Positions 33,495 through 44,020 of a DNA stretch of 64,000 nucleotides are shown here, in pieces; position 1 is the first letter of the stretch, and every line of letters starts with the position of its first letter. The DNA is from Cryobacterium sp. SO2. Its GTDB lineage: Bacteria; Actinomycetota; Actinomycetes; Actinomycetales; Microbacteriaceae. The position numbers were made by a program, and so were the translations under genes. The notes under the pieces are model-generated. The model worked only from the letters and a program-made list of their open reading frames with translations. It was not told the origin of the DNA and searched no databases. The stretch spans positions 310,001 to 374,000 of the forward strand of contig NZ_CP117849.1 in assembly GCF_026151165.2 (NCBI RefSeq). Reading direction: 5' to 3'.

Positions 33495-34883
33495 ATGACG
33501 AACCCCACCGCAGCCACCCCCGCATCAGGCCCCGCTGCATCCGGCTACACCGGCACCCGCCCCGGCGACCAGACCCAGACGGCCGCGGAGCTCGCCCTGG
33601 AATGGGCCGCAGACCCCCGCTGGGAGGGCGTGCGCCGCGACTACACCGCCGAGGACGTGATCGCCCTGCGCGGAGCCGTGCGGGAAGAGCGCACCCTGGC
33701 CCGCCGCGGCGCCGAGAAGCTCTGGGAGCTGATCCACCAGAACGGCACGCCGGAGAACCCCGAGTGGGTCGCCGCGCTCGGCGCCCTCACCGGCAACCAG
33801 GCCGTGCAGCAGGTGCGGGCCGGGCTCAAGGCCATCTACCTGTCCGGCTGGCAGGTCGCCGCCGACGCGAACCTGTCCGGCCAGACCTACCCCGACCAGT
33901 CCCTCTACCCGGCCAACTCGGTGCCGGCGGTCGTGCGGCGGATCAACAACGCGTTGCTGCGGGCCGGCCAGATCGAGGGGGCGGAAGCCGTCGCATCCGG
34001 CGCCGACGCCACGAACAACGGCGCCGGCATCGACTGGCTGGCGCCCATCGTCGCCGATGCCGAGGCCGGTTTCGGCGGCCCGCTGAACGCCTACGAGCTG
34101 ATGGCCTCGATGATCGAGGCCGGCGCGGCCGGCGTGCACTGGGAAGACCAGCTGGCCAGCGAGAAGAAGTGCGGTCACATGGGCGGCAAGGTGCTCGTGC
34201 CCACCGGCCAGCACATCCGCACCCTCAACGCGGCCCGGCTGGCGGCGGATGTCGCGGGCGTGCCCACGATCATCATCGCCCGTACCGACTCGCTCGCGGC
34301 CACCCTCATCACGAGCGATATCGACGAACGCGACGGCGCCTTCCTCACCGGCGGCCGCACCGCCGAGGGGTTCTACGACACCGCGAACGGCCCGGACGTG
34401 GTGATCGCCAGGGGACTGGCCTACGCGCCGTACGCCGACCTGCTCTGGGTGGAGAGCAGCGAGCCAGACCTCGCCCTGGCCCAGCGTTTCGCGAAAGAGA
34501 TCCATGCGCAGTTCCCCGGCAAGAAGCTGGCCTACAACTGCTCCCCGTCGTTCAACTGGAAATCCCACCTCAACGACGAGCAGATCGCCGCGTTCCAGCG
34601 CGAACTCGCCGCCTGCGGCTACGCCTTCCAGTTCATCACCCTGGCCGGCTTCCACGCCCTCAACCACTCCATGTTCACCCTGGCCAAGGACTACTCCGAG
34701 CGTCAGATGAGCGCATACGTCGACCTGCAGGAGGCCGAATTCGCCTCAGAGGCCGACGGCTACACCGCCACCCGCCACCAGCGGGAGGTGGGCACCGGCT
34801 ACTTCGACCGGATCGCCACCGCGCTCAACCCCACCAGCGCCACCCTCGCGCTGGCCGGCTCCACCGAGGCCGAACAGTTCTGA
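33495..34883 (+). CDS. aceA: Isocitrate lyase
   Basis: First enzyme of the glyoxylate shunt: isocitrate to succinate and glyoxylate, needed for growth on acetate or fatty acids. 462 residues. The active-site signature KKCGHMGGKVLVPT is present (Cys about 226), as are the substrate- and metal-binding SGWQVAADAN, PIVADAEAGFGG and ARTDSLAATL. A GAGGAG site precedes the ATG. aceB follows 56 nt later; in many bacteria these two are separated or in the opposite order. Confidence 0.97.
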   Translation: MTNPTAATPASGPAASGYTGTRPGDQTQTAAELALEWAADPRWEGVRRDYTAEDVIALRGAVREERTLARRGAEKLWELIHQNGTPENPEWVAALGALTGNQAVQQVRAGLKAIYLSGWQVAADANLSGQTYPDQSLYPANSVPAVVRRINNALLRAGQIEGAEAVASGADATNNGAGIDWLAPIVADAEAGFGGPLNAYELMASMIEAGAAGVHWEDQLASEKKCGHMGGKVLVPTGQHIRTLNAARLAADVAGVPTIIIARTDSLAATLITSDIDERDGAFLTGGRTAEGFYDTANGPDVVIARGLAYAPYADLLWVESSEPDLALAQRFAKEIHAQFPGKKLAYNCSPSFNWKSHLNDEQIAAFQRELAACGYAFQFITLAGFHALNHSMFTLAKDYSERQMSAYVDLQEAEFASEADGYTATRHQREVGTGYFDRIATALNPTSATLALAGSTEAEQF

Positions 34884-34939
34884 CCCGGCTCTTCGGCATC
34901 ACCACAGACATCCGAATCGCTTCGAAGGAGAAACCGATC

Positions 34940-36712
<1,773 letters not shown>

Positions 36713-36727
36713 GCGACAGCCCCACCC

Positions 36728-36761
36728 GAACGGCCTCGCCGGCACCCCGGCGGGGCCGTTC
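36728..36761 (+). terminator. Terminator after aceB
   Basis: A 15-bp stem with one G-T pair (36728-36742 with 36747-36761) and a CACC loop, ending GCCGTTC then GTG TTG. Confidence 0.8.
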
Positions 36762-36815
36762 GTGTTGCCGCGGGCGGCGTTTGCGTGCCGGCGGCCGGAC
36801 TGTGAAGCTGGAGCC

Positions 36816-37379
36816 ATGATCGATTCCCCGCCTGTCGCGCCGGGCCCGCAGGTGCGGGTCCGCACGGCTCGACCCGACGAGGCCGCCGCGCTCGCCGAGT
36901 TGGCCGCCGCCACCTTCCCCCTGGCCTGCCCGCCGCACACTAGCGCAGAGGCGATCGCCGATTTCATCCGCACCGTGCTCGCCCCGGCGAACTTCGAGTC
37001 CTACCTGGCGGACCCCGATCGGCTCCTGCTCGTGGCCGACGACGGCACCGGCACCCTCACCGGCTACACGATGCTGGTCTTCGGCGAACCGCACGACGCG
37101 GATGCCGCCGGCGCGATCCGCATCCGCCCCACCGTCGAATTGAGCAAATGCTACGTGCGGGCAGAGGCGCACGGCACCGGAACCGCGGCGGCGCTGATGA
37201 CGGCCACGCTGGCTGCCGCCCGCGGCCGTGGCGCCGCCGGGTCGTGGCTCGGCGTGAACGAGGAGAATGACCGTGCTCTGCGGTTCTACGGCAAGCACGG
37301 CTATGAGCGCGTCGGAACCAAGCATTTCCTGGTCGGTGCCCGCTACGAGGACGACTACGTCCTGGAGCGCGCCCTCTAA
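36816..37379 (+). CDS. GNAT-family N-acetyltransferase
   Basis: A 187-residue acetyltransferase; ATG 36816 has GGAG 5 nt upstream, better than the earlier in-frame start at 36762. The N-terminal VRTARPDEAAALAELAAATFPLAC is typical of the family. Motif A is LSKCYVRAEAHGTGTAAALM (pattern V-x-x-x-x-x-G-x-G-x-A), followed by WLGVNEENDRALRFYGKHGYERVGTK. It could be a RimI/PAT-like or antibiotic/amine acetyltransferase; acceptor unknown. Confidence 0.88.
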   Translation: MIDSPPVAPGPQVRVRTARPDEAAALAELAAATFPLACPPHTSAEAIADFIRTVLAPANFESYLADPDRLLLVADDGTGTLTGYTMLVFGEPHDADAAGAIRIRPTVELSKCYVRAEAHGTGTAAALMTATLAAARGRGAAGSWLGVNEENDRALRFYGKHGYERVGTKHFLVGARYEDDYVLERAL

Positions 37380-37391
37380 CCCGCCGCCGCC

Positions 37392-37465
37392 GCGCAACTG
37401 GTGCCGAAGCGGACTTGTGCGCCCGGCACACCGGGCGCATTTGTCCGCACGGGGAACAGTTGCGC
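37392..37465. repeat. 74-nt three-tier hairpin
   Basis: Three pairs of arms nest about one centre: GCGCAACTG/CAGTTGCGC (37392-37400, 37457-37465), GCGGAC/GTCCGC, and GCGCCCGG/CCGGGCGC around a CACA loop. Small internal loops separate them. It fills the gap between the GNAT gene and the convergent photolyase and may terminate both, but it has no T-tract. Confidence 0.75.
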
Positions 37466-37473
37466 CGCGCGAG

Positions 37474-38904
37474 TCAGGTGGGGCGCGCGGCCTTGACCTG
37501 CTCGTAGGCGGCGAGGGCGGCGCGGCGGGTCTCGCCGAGGTCCACGATCGGCGCCGGGTAGGCAGCCGTGCCCCACTCGGGCACGTTCTGCCGCACGTAC
37601 TCGTTGGCGGGATCGAACTTGGCCGCCTGCAGGTCGGGGTTGAATACCCGGAAGTATGGCGCGGCATCCGCCCCCGAACCGGCCACCCATTGCCAGCCGA
37701 ACGGGTTGCTCGCGGCGTCGGCGTCGACTAGGGTGTCCCAGAACCAGCGCTCGCCCTCGCGCCAGTCGATGAGCAGGTTCTTGATCAGGAATGACGCCGT
37801 GACCATGCGCACCCGGTTGTGCATGCTGCCGGTTCGCCAGAGCTCGCGCATGCCCGCATCCACCAGGCGGAAGCCCGTACGACCCTGCTGCCAGGCGCGC
37901 AGCGCATCGGCGTCGAGCGGCGGCCAGGGGAAGGCGTCGAAGCCGGGGCGCAGGTTGGCCGTGGCCAGATCGGGTGCGTGGAAGAGCACGTGGTAGGCGA
38001 ACTCCCGCCAGCCGACCTCGGTGAGGAAGCGGGTGGCGCTGGTGGCGGCGGCGCCGGTGAGGCCGCGGCGGGCGATGTCGGTGGCGTGCCAGATCTGGTG
38101 CGGGCTGATCTCGCCCCAGCGCAGGTACGGCGAGAGCCTGGAGGTGGCCTGCTGCGCGGGCAGGTCGCGTTCGGTGCCGTACTGCGGCAGGGACTCGGAG
38201 AGGAAGGTGGCGAGCAGTTCCTGGGCGGCGGCCTCGCCGGGAGTCCACGCTTCCCGGAGGCCATCGGCCCAGTCCGGGTGGCGCGGTTCCAACGCCCAGG
38301 ATGCGAGGTCGTCACCGGCCAGGGTCGCTGAGGCGTCGGTGAGTTCCACCGGCGCCGGGTAGGGCGCCCGCGGCGGCGGCCCGGCCGTGCAGGCCCGCCA
38401 GAACGGGGTGAAGACCGTGTACGGCGTGCCGCCGCCGGTGCGGATGGTCCACGGTTCGAAGAGCAGCGTACCGGCCAAGCTGTGCGCCACGACGCCGGCC
38501 TCGGTGAGGCTCGTCTTGATGTGGGTGTCCACCTCGCGTTCGGCGGCGCCGTAGCGGCGGTTCCAGAAGACGGCGCCGGCGCCGAGCTCCTCGACAAGTT
38601 CGCCGATCACTGCTTCGGCCGCGCCGCGGCGCAACACCAGACGGCCGCCGATCGCCGCGGCATCGGTGGCGAGCGAGACCAGGCTCTGGTGCAGCCACCA
38701 GCGCGCGGCACCGCCGAGCGGGCGGATGCCGGGGGAGACCTCGTCGAGAAGGTAGACCAGCGCGATCGGCCGGCCGCGCTCGACGGCGGCCGTGAGGGCA
38801 GGGTTGTCGCCCAGCCGGAGATCGTCGCGCAGCCAGACCAGCGAGGGGCCGTCCGGGCGGGCCGGGGTCATGATCGGGGCGGCCGCGTCGCCCGTCCCGC
38901 TCAC
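37474..38904 (-). CDS. phr: Deoxyribodipyrimidine photolyase
   Basis: Light-driven repair of cyclobutane pyrimidine dimers, 476 residues from GTG 38904. The N-terminal antenna-binding domain starts LVWLRDDLRLGDNPAL. The C-terminal FAD domain has LSPYLRWGEISPHQIW, WREFAYHVLFH, RLVDAGMRELWRTGSMHNRVRM and WREGERWFWDTLVDAD...NPFGWQWVAGSG, all diagnostic of class I CPD photolyases. The start overlaps the stop of the upstream oxidoreductase (GTGA), so the two are co-transcribed. Confidence 0.96.
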   Translation of the reverse strand: MSGTGDAAAPIMTPARPDGPSLVWLRDDLRLGDNPALTAAVERGRPIALVYLLDEVSPGIRPLGGAARWWLHQSLVSLATDAAAIGGRLVLRRGAAEAVIGELVEELGAGAVFWNRRYGAAEREVDTHIKTSLTEAGVVAHSLAGTLLFEPWTIRTGGGTPYTVFTPFWRACTAGPPPRAPYPAPVELTDASATLAGDDLASWALEPRHPDWADGLREAWTPGEAAAQELLATFLSESLPQYGTERDLPAQQATSRLSPYLRWGEISPHQIWHATDIARRGLTGAAATSATRFLTEVGWREFAYHVLFHAPDLATANLRPGFDAFPWPPLDADALRAWQQGRTGFRLVDAGMRELWRTGSMHNRVRMVTASFLIKNLLIDWREGERWFWDTLVDADAASNPFGWQWVAGSGADAAPYFRVFNPDLQAAKFDPANEYVRQNVPEWGTAAYPAPIVDLGETRRAALAAYEQVKAARPT

Positions 38905-39899
38905 GCGGCGCTCTCATCGGCGTCGGAGACCCGCAGCACGATCTTGCCGCGGGTGTGCCCGCCCTCGAGGGCTCGGTGCGCGGCGGCTCCGTCGGCGAGG
39001 TCGAAGACCTGGTCGATGTTCACCCGCACGGTGCCGTTGTCGATCAGGGCGGTGATGGTGTCGAGAACGCGGGCGTCGGCGGAGACCTTGTATCCGGTTG
39101 CGCGCACGCCCGCCGCGGCGGCCTCGGCCTGCATGGTGGGCCAGCTGCCGGTGGGCGCGTTCACGAGCAGGCCGTCGGGGCGCAGCACCGCGAGCGACCG
39201 GGTGCCGGTGTTGTCGTGCACATTGCCGATCAGGTCGATGACGCTGTCGAGGCCGCGCAAGTCGTCGTCGAAGCGGGTGGTGCTGTAGTCGATCACCTCG
39301 TGCGCGCCGAGGCGGTGCAGGAACTCGACCGAGGCGGTGGAGCCGGTGGCGGTGACGTGGGCACCCAGGTGTCGGGCGAACTGCACCGCGAAGTGGCCGA
39401 CACCGCCGCTGCCGGCGTGCACCAGCATCCGCTGGCCGGGAGCCGCGCCGGCGAGGGTCACCATGCCCCAGGCCGTCATCGCGGCCAGGGGGATGCCCGC
39501 GGCCTCCGTGTGGCTCACCGCCGCGGGCTTGCGGGCCACGGACATGGCCGACACCGCCACATACTCGGCATACGTGCCCGCGATCCGGGGCGGCTTGGCC
39601 ATGCCGTACACGGCGTCGCCGGGCTGCAGCGGGAAGGTGTCGTAGGGAGCGCGCACGACGATTCCGCTGAAATCATTGCCGAGCACGGTGGGGAAGCCAG
39701 TGATCGCGGCGGCGGCGCCCGAGCCGGCCCTGGTCTTGGCATCGATGGGGTTGATGCCCGCGGCCAGGACGCGCACGAGGAGTTCGTCGCTCACGGCGAC
39801 GGGCAGCGGCAGCTCGACCAGGTGCAGTTCCTCCGGGCTGCCGGTGCGGTCGATGACGAGGGCGCGCATGTGTGTGGGCAGGACCGGAGTAAGGGGCAT
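38901..39899 (-). CDS. Zinc-less quinone oxidoreductase-like MDR protein
   Basis: NADPH-dependent medium-chain reductase, 332 residues from ATG 39899. The N-terminal GroES-like domain has GINPIDAKTRAGSG and GNDFSGIVV. The cofactor-binding loop is VHAGSGGVGHFAVQFARHLGA. Zinc ligands of classical alcohol dehydrogenases are absent, as in quinone reductases (QOR/YhfP). Upstream, CAGAAT plus 6 nt suggests a leaderless transcript. Co-operonic with the photolyase; a link to oxidative or UV stress is plausible but only inferred. Confidence 0.9.
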   Translation of the reverse strand: MPLTPVLPTHMRALVIDRTGSPEELHLVELPLPVAVSDELLVRVLAAGINPIDAKTRAGSGAAAAITGFPTVLGNDFSGIVVRAPYDTFPLQPGDAVYGMAKPPRIAGTYAEYVAVSAMSVARKPAAVSHTEAAGIPLAAMTAWGMVTLAGAAPGQRMLVHAGSGGVGHFAVQFARHLGAHVTATGSTASVEFLHRLGAHEVIDYSTTRFDDDLRGLDSVIDLIGNVHDNTGTRSLAVLRPDGLLVNAPTGSWPTMQAEAAAAGVRATGYKVSADARVLDTITALIDNGTVRVNIDQVFDLADGAAAHRALEGGHTRGKIVLRVSDADESAA

Positions 39900-39946
39900 G
39901 AACCTATTCTGCGGCAGCGGAGCGCCGTGCGGGCGGTACCCCGGTC

Positions 39947-40678
39947 TCAGCGCCCGTAGTCGTATGGCGGCGGGCCGTCGGCACGCTCGCGTTCGCGCTG
40001 GTGGTTGAGCAGGTCGATCAGCTGGTCGGCGAAGCCCACCAGGATGCTGATCTGATCGTCGTCCCTGTCGATCCACCGGCACTCCGGCACGTCGGAGCGG
40101 GGCACGAAGTTGTCGTGCTCTTCCCAGACCAGCAGGGTGCGGTCGGCGCCCAGCACGTACTGCTGCCACCAGATCTGGCGCAGGTACGAACGGGGGATGC
40201 TGCGCCACGGCTTGCTCGTGGTTTTAATCTCGGCGAGCTCGAAGACGCCGCTGCGCCCGAGGCCCAGGCCGTCGGGGGTGGCGAGGTGGCGAGGCTGGCC
40301 CGCCGCGTGGAAGAGGGCGGTGCTCGGCTCGATGCCGTAGTTGGCCAGCACCCACGCCGCAATCTCCGGCTCCCTGGCCCGACCGTGGTCGGTGTACGGG
40401 TTGCCGCCGAAGCCGCTGCCGTTGATCTTCTCCCTGGCCGCGTTGTGCACGGACTTCTCCGTGGCCAGCTTGGCTACATCCGTGGCCGTGATGCCCTGAC
40501 TGCGCGCCCGCAGCCAGGCGACCCGATCGGTGGAGTCGGCCACGATGCGGCCGAGGTGCCCGAGTGGCGGCGTCACGGCGGCGAGCAGGGCCGCGGCGGG
40601 CACTGCAGCGGATGCCGCCACGGATGCTTCCGGGATCTGCTCGTCCAGCTCGAAGAGGGACAGCAGGGAGTGGGACAC
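39947..40678 (-). CDS. YqaJ-like nuclease/recombinase domain protein
   Basis: A 243-residue protein related to the YqaJ/lambda-exonuclease fold. Visible are the recognition of GITATDVAKLATEKS, NPYTDHGRAREPEIAAWV and the catalytic core ATPDGLGLGRSGVFELAEIKTT (Asp, then Glu-x-Lys). Phage members are 5'-3' exonucleases, but no phage genes surround this one. The start used is GTG 40678; the frame is open to ATG 40786, adding a Pro-rich stretch. CAGAAT lies 7 nt before the GTG. Its chromosomal function is unknown; DNA repair is the best guess. Confidence 0.75.
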   Translation of the reverse strand: MSHSLLSLFELDEQIPEASVAASAAVPAAALLAAVTPPLGHLGRIVADSTDRVAWLRARSQGITATDVAKLATEKSVHNAAREKINGSGFGGNPYTDHGRAREPEIAAWVLANYGIEPSTALFHAAGQPRHLATPDGLGLGRSGVFELAEIKTTSKPWRSIPRSYLRQIWWQQYVLGADRTLLVWEEHDNFVPRSDVPECRWIDRDDDQISILVGFADQLIDLLNHQRERERADGPPPYDYGR

Positions 40679-40782
40679 AGCTTCTATTCTGCTCTGTGTC
40701 GGCGGCGGTGGCGGACACCCCGCCGCGCTTTCGCCGACCTCGACCGCCGGCGCGGACGAAGAGACGGCCGGATACAGAGAGA

Positions 40783-40811
40783 ACACCCCGGCCGATAGTC
40801 GCCCGGGGTGT
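40783..40811 (-). terminator. Terminator of the MacB-like operon
   Basis: A 9-bp stem ACACCCCGG / CCGGGGTGT with an 11-nt loop, about 50 nt beyond the stop of the ATPase gene on the minus strand. Confidence 0.65.
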
Positions 40812-40862
40812 CCGTTTGTTCGTCGGGTCCGGTGTTCGCCGGCGCCGCGCCTAGGGGTGAGG

Positions 40863-41534
40863 TCAGGCGACTTCCTTGACCACGCCCTGCTTGATCAGCA
40901 AGCGACGCTGAGCGCGCCTGGCCACGGCCGAGTCGTGGGTGACCACGATCAGGGTGAGTCCGCGATCACGCCACATCCCCTCGAGCAGTTCCATGATCTC
41001 GTCACGGGTCTGTTCGTCGAGGTTTCCGGTCGGTTCGTCGGCCAGGAGCACGGCCGGCTCCTTCACCAGGGCGCGGGCGATCGCAACGCGCTGCTGCTGG
41101 CCACCGGAGAGCTCGGCGGGCAGGTGGCTGCCGCGCTCGCCGAGTCCGACGGATTCGAGTGCCGCCGCCGCGCGGGAGGTGCGCTCGACCGAGGAGATGC
41201 CCAGCGGGGCGAGGGCGGTCTCCACGTTCTCCTGCGCGGTGAGGGTGGGGATCAGGTTGAACCCCTGGAACACGAAGCCGATCTCCCTGGCCCGGATCTC
41301 ACCCAGCGGTCCCTGGCCGAGCTTGGAGAGGTCGGAGCTGCCCAGCTGCACGATCCCCTCCGTGGGGCGGTCGAGGGCGCCGAGCATCTGCAGCAGCGTG
41401 GACTTGCCGCCGCCGGTCGGCCCCTGGATGGCGACCATCTGGCCGTCCGGGATGGACAGGGTGACCTTGTTGAGGGCCGTGACGGACCTCTTGCCCTGGT
41501 CGTACTTCTTGGTGACATTCGTCAGTTCATACAT
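40863..41534 (-). CDS. MacB/LolD-type ABC ATPase
   Basis: A 223-residue ATPase. Walker A GPTGGGKST, Q-loop FVFQGFNLI, signature LSGGQQQRVAIARAL, Walker B LLADEPTGNLD and H-loop VTHDSAVA are all intact. The LTAQENVE segment is typical of the MacB/FtsE/LolD branch, whose partners are mechanotransmission permeases rather than substrate channels. The partner permease is encoded 39 nt upstream; the two-component system is divergent. Probable role: efflux or extrusion of a peptide/antibiotic, or envelope stress (inference). Confidence 0.94.
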   Translation of the reverse strand: MYELTNVTKKYDQGKRSVTALNKVTLSIPDGQMVAIQGPTGGGKSTLLQMLGALDRPTEGIVQLGSSDLSKLGQGPLGEIRAREIGFVFQGFNLIPTLTAQENVETALAPLGISSVERTSRAAAALESVGLGERGSHLPAELSGGQQQRVAIARALVKEPAVLLADEPTGNLDEQTRDEIMELLEGMWRDRGLTLIVVTHDSAVARRAQRRLLIKQGVVKEVA

Positions 41535-41573
41535 GAGAGCTCAATTCGCTTGTCGAAATCGTCGGGGTGAGGG

Positions 41574-43070
41574 TCACGCGATGCTGCGGAGCGCTTCGGA
41601 CGGGCTCAGCCGCGAGGCACGCCAACCGCCGATGGCGCCGGCCAGCAGGCCGCCGAGCACGGCCAGGCCGACGGCGATGAGGATGACCGACAGGGTCACC
41701 GGAACCTGCAGCACGATGTCGGAGGTGGCGGCCTCCACGGCCGCCTGCCCGAAGCCGCCGGGGGCGCCGCCTCCTGCGCCGGGGCCGAAGCCCGCCGCGG
41801 CATCCGTCGTAGCAGCGCCGGCGGTGAGGGTGGGCGCGACGAGGTTGATCACGAGAATGCCGATCAGGCCGACAGCGATGCCGACGACTCCGCCGATGAG
41901 GCCCTGCACCAGGGATTCGCCGGCCACCTGGCGCACGATCCGGCCGTTCGACCAGCCGATCGCCTTGAGGGTGCCGAACTCGCGGGTGCGTCTGGTGACG
42001 CCGGAGATGGTGAACAGGATGGCGATCAGGAACGCGGCGGCCAGCACGATCAGGGACAGCCACAGGCCGAGGTTCTTGACCAGGTCGGAGGCGCTGGAGA
42101 GCGAACCGGAGACGCTAGACGCCAGGTCGGCCTGGGTTTTCACTGTCGAGTCCGGCAGGGCGGTCTGGACGTCGGCCTGGATCTGGTCGATGTCGGTGGA
42201 CGAGGCGGCCTGCACGTAGATGTCGGTGACCTGGTCGGTGAGGCCGGACAGGGTCTGGGCGACGTCAAGCGGGATGTACACGTTGGAGGCGGTGGCGGCA
42301 TCCGCGGAGGAGGCGGTGACCAGGCCGACGACGGTGAAGTCGGTGCCGGCGATGGCGACGGTGTCGCCCACGACGAGCTCTGCCGTGGTGGCGTAGCTGG
42401 CGTCGAGAACGGCCACGTTGGTGCCGGCATCCGTGCTCTCGAGGCTGCGACCGTCGGTGAGGGTCACGGCGGAGAGCGGGCCGACGGCGTCATCGGCCGG
42501 GTCGAGGCCGAGCACGGTGAAGGAGTCGACGCTGAAGGAGCTGCCGCCGGCGCCATCCGGTCCGCCGCTGGGCGGGGTGCCGCCGGCCGCGGCGTCGCCG
42601 CCGGTCGGTGCGGTGCCGGTGCCGTCGGTGGAGCGCTCGGGCAGTGCGCCGTTGAAGGTGGTGTTGCTCAGCGACAGGGTGGCGGCGGCCGCTGTGACGT
42701 TGTCGATGCCGCTCACGGTGTCGAGCGCGGCCGCGTCGAAGGAGGTGGTGCTGCGGTCCACGGAGAGGCGGGCCTGGCTGACGGTGGTGGTGCCGTCTGT
42801 GGTGGCGCCGTCGTCAGCGCCGAAGTCGAAGTTCTGCGGGCCGCCGGCGCCGGCCTCGCCCTCGGTGGGCGCGACCGGGGTCTCGCTCACGGTGATGTCT
42901 GTGCCGACGCCGTAGACGGAGGCCAGCACCGTCGACTGGGCGAGCTGAACGCCGCTCGACACGGCGTTCACGATAATGACCAGGGCGATGGCGAGTGCCA
43001 TGCCGATGGCGACGATGGCGGTCTGCTTGCGGCGACCCGCCAGTTCTCGTCGCAAATAGGTGACAAACAT
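41574..43070 (-). CDS. MacB-type FtsX permease
   Basis: A 498-residue protein with one N-terminal helix (IVAIGMALAIALVIIVNAV), a large extracytoplasmic domain (about 40-330) and three C-terminal helices framing the FtsX domain (FTISGVTRRTREFGTLKAIGW). The periplasm-side domain contains two low-complexity Gly/Ala/Pro stretches (for example GGDAAAGGTPPSGGPDGAGG), which are unusual linkers. ATG 43070 follows the phased boxes at 43134-43160. Works with the ATPase encoded at 40863-41534. Confidence 0.92.
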   Translation of the reverse strand: MFVTYLRRELAGRRKQTAIVAIGMALAIALVIIVNAVSSGVQLAQSTVLASVYGVGTDITVSETPVAPTEGEAGAGGPQNFDFGADDGATTDGTTTVSQARLSVDRSTTSFDAAALDTVSGIDNVTAAAATLSLSNTTFNGALPERSTDGTGTAPTGGDAAAGGTPPSGGPDGAGGSSFSVDSFTVLGLDPADDAVGPLSAVTLTDGRSLESTDAGTNVAVLDASYATTAELVVGDTVAIAGTDFTVVGLVTASSADAATASNVYIPLDVAQTLSGLTDQVTDIYVQAASSTDIDQIQADVQTALPDSTVKTQADLASSVSGSLSSASDLVKNLGLWLSLIVLAAAFLIAILFTISGVTRRTREFGTLKAIGWSNGRIVRQVAGESLVQGLIGGVVGIAVGLIGILVINLVAPTLTAGAATTDAAAGFGPGAGGGAPGGFGQAAVEAATSDIVLQVPVTLSVILIAVGLAVLGGLLAGAIGGWRASRLSPSEALRSIA

Positions 43071-43133
43071 CGATTCTCCAGTCCGGTGGCAGGGAGGATC
43101 CCGCCTCTACGCGTTCGAACCTAGAGAGCCCGT

Positions 43134-43160
43134 TTATGCAGCGACTATGGCCAACCTATG
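43134..43160 (-). promoter_or_regulatory. Three 11-bp-phased response-regulator boxes
   Basis: TTATG (43134), CTATG (43145) and CTATG (43156) repeat at exactly 11-bp steps upstream of the FtsX permease gene. OmpR-family regulators bind tandem half-sites with this spacing. Confidence 0.6.
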
Positions 43161-43213
43161 AATCTGCCCAGGGAATCCCCGGTCGATTCCGCCCGGCCGG
43201 CCCACCCGGCTTT

Positions 43214-43251
43214 CACAGGGTCGCCGTGGGCGACGTATAGGCGATTCATAG
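43214..43251 (+). promoter_or_regulatory. Mirror-image response-regulator boxes
   Basis: In the opposite orientation, CACAG (43214), a weak CGTGG (43225), TATAG (43236) and CATAG (43247) also keep the 11-bp phase. GATTCATAG (43243-43251) is the exact reverse complement of CTATGAATC at 43156-43164. They lie just upstream of the regulator's own start, suggesting autoregulation. Confidence 0.55.
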
Positions 43252-43273
43252 AAAGCACCCGGATACTGAATGC

Positions 43274-44020
43274 ATGACCACACGAGCGAACGAGCAGTCG
43301 GCCCACGGACCCCGCCTTCACAAGGCCGACGGTTCCCCTATCCGGGTGCTCGTCGTCGACGACGAACCCACCCTGACCGATCTGCTCTCGATGGCCCTGC
43401 GATACGAGGGCTGGGAGGTGCGCACGGCCGGCGAGGGCCGGCAGGCGCTCACCCTGGCGCGCGAGTTCCGGCCGGACGCCATCGTGCTCGACATCATGCT
43501 GCCCGACATCGACGGCCTGCAGGTGCTGCAGCGGGTGCGGGCGGATGGCTACGAGACGCCGGTGCTCTTCCTCACCGCCAAGGACTCGCTCGACGACCGA
43601 ATCGCCGGCCTCACCGCGGGCGGCGACGACTACGTCACCAAACCCTTCAGCCTGGAGGAGGTCGTCGCGAGGCTGCGTGGACTCATCCGCCGCTCCACGA
43701 TGGCCGTCTCGGATTCCACCGACCCGCGAATTACCGTGGGCGACCTCACGCTCGACGAGGACAGCTACGAGGTGTTCCGCGCGGGCGAGCAGATCGAACT
43801 GACCGCGACCGAGTTCGAACTGCTGCGCTTCCTGATGCGCAACCCGCGCCGAGTGCTCAGCAAGGCCCAGATCCTCGACCGGGTGTGGAGCTACGACTTC
43901 GGCGGCAAGTCCTCCGTCGTCGAGATCTACATCTCCTACCTGCGCAAGAAGGTCGACGCCGGCCGCGACCCCATGATCCACACGGTGCGCGGCGCCGGAT
44001 ACATGCTGAAGATCGCGTAA
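43274..44020 (+). CDS. OmpR-family response regulator
   Basis: A 248-residue regulator. The receiver starts at IRVLVVDDEPTL, with phospho-acceptor Asp73 in IVLDIMLP, and ends with the DDYVTKPFS switch lysine. The C-terminal winged helix includes ELTATEFELLRFLMRNPRRVLSKAQILDRVW and VVEIYISYLRKKVD. ATG 43274 is preceded by GATACT plus 6 nt and no ribosome-binding site, so it is probably leaderless. It overlaps the kinase gene by one base (TAATG) and is divergent from the MacB-like exporter. Confidence 0.95.
   Translation: MTTRANEQSAHGPRLHKADGSPIRVLVVDDEPTLTDLLSMALRYEGWEVRTAGEGRQALTLAREFRPDAIVLDIMLPDIDGLQVLQRVRADGYETPVLFLTAKDSLDDRIAGLTAGGDDYVTKPFSLEEVVARLRGLIRRSTMAVSDSTDPRITVGDLTLDEDSYEVFRAGEQIELTATEFELLRFLMRNPRRVLSKAQILDRVWSYDFGGKSSVVEIYISYLRKKVDAGRDPMIHTVRGAGYMLKIA

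Noticed and set aside
33602..34939. Malate synthase frame extending back through aceA
   Set aside because: The upstream part is an antiphase reading of isocitrate lyase; ATG 34940 has its own strong ribosome-binding site.
39947..40678. Prophage remnant marked by the YqaJ-like gene
   Set aside because: No integrase, attachment-site duplication, or other phage genes nearby; flanks are housekeeping genes.
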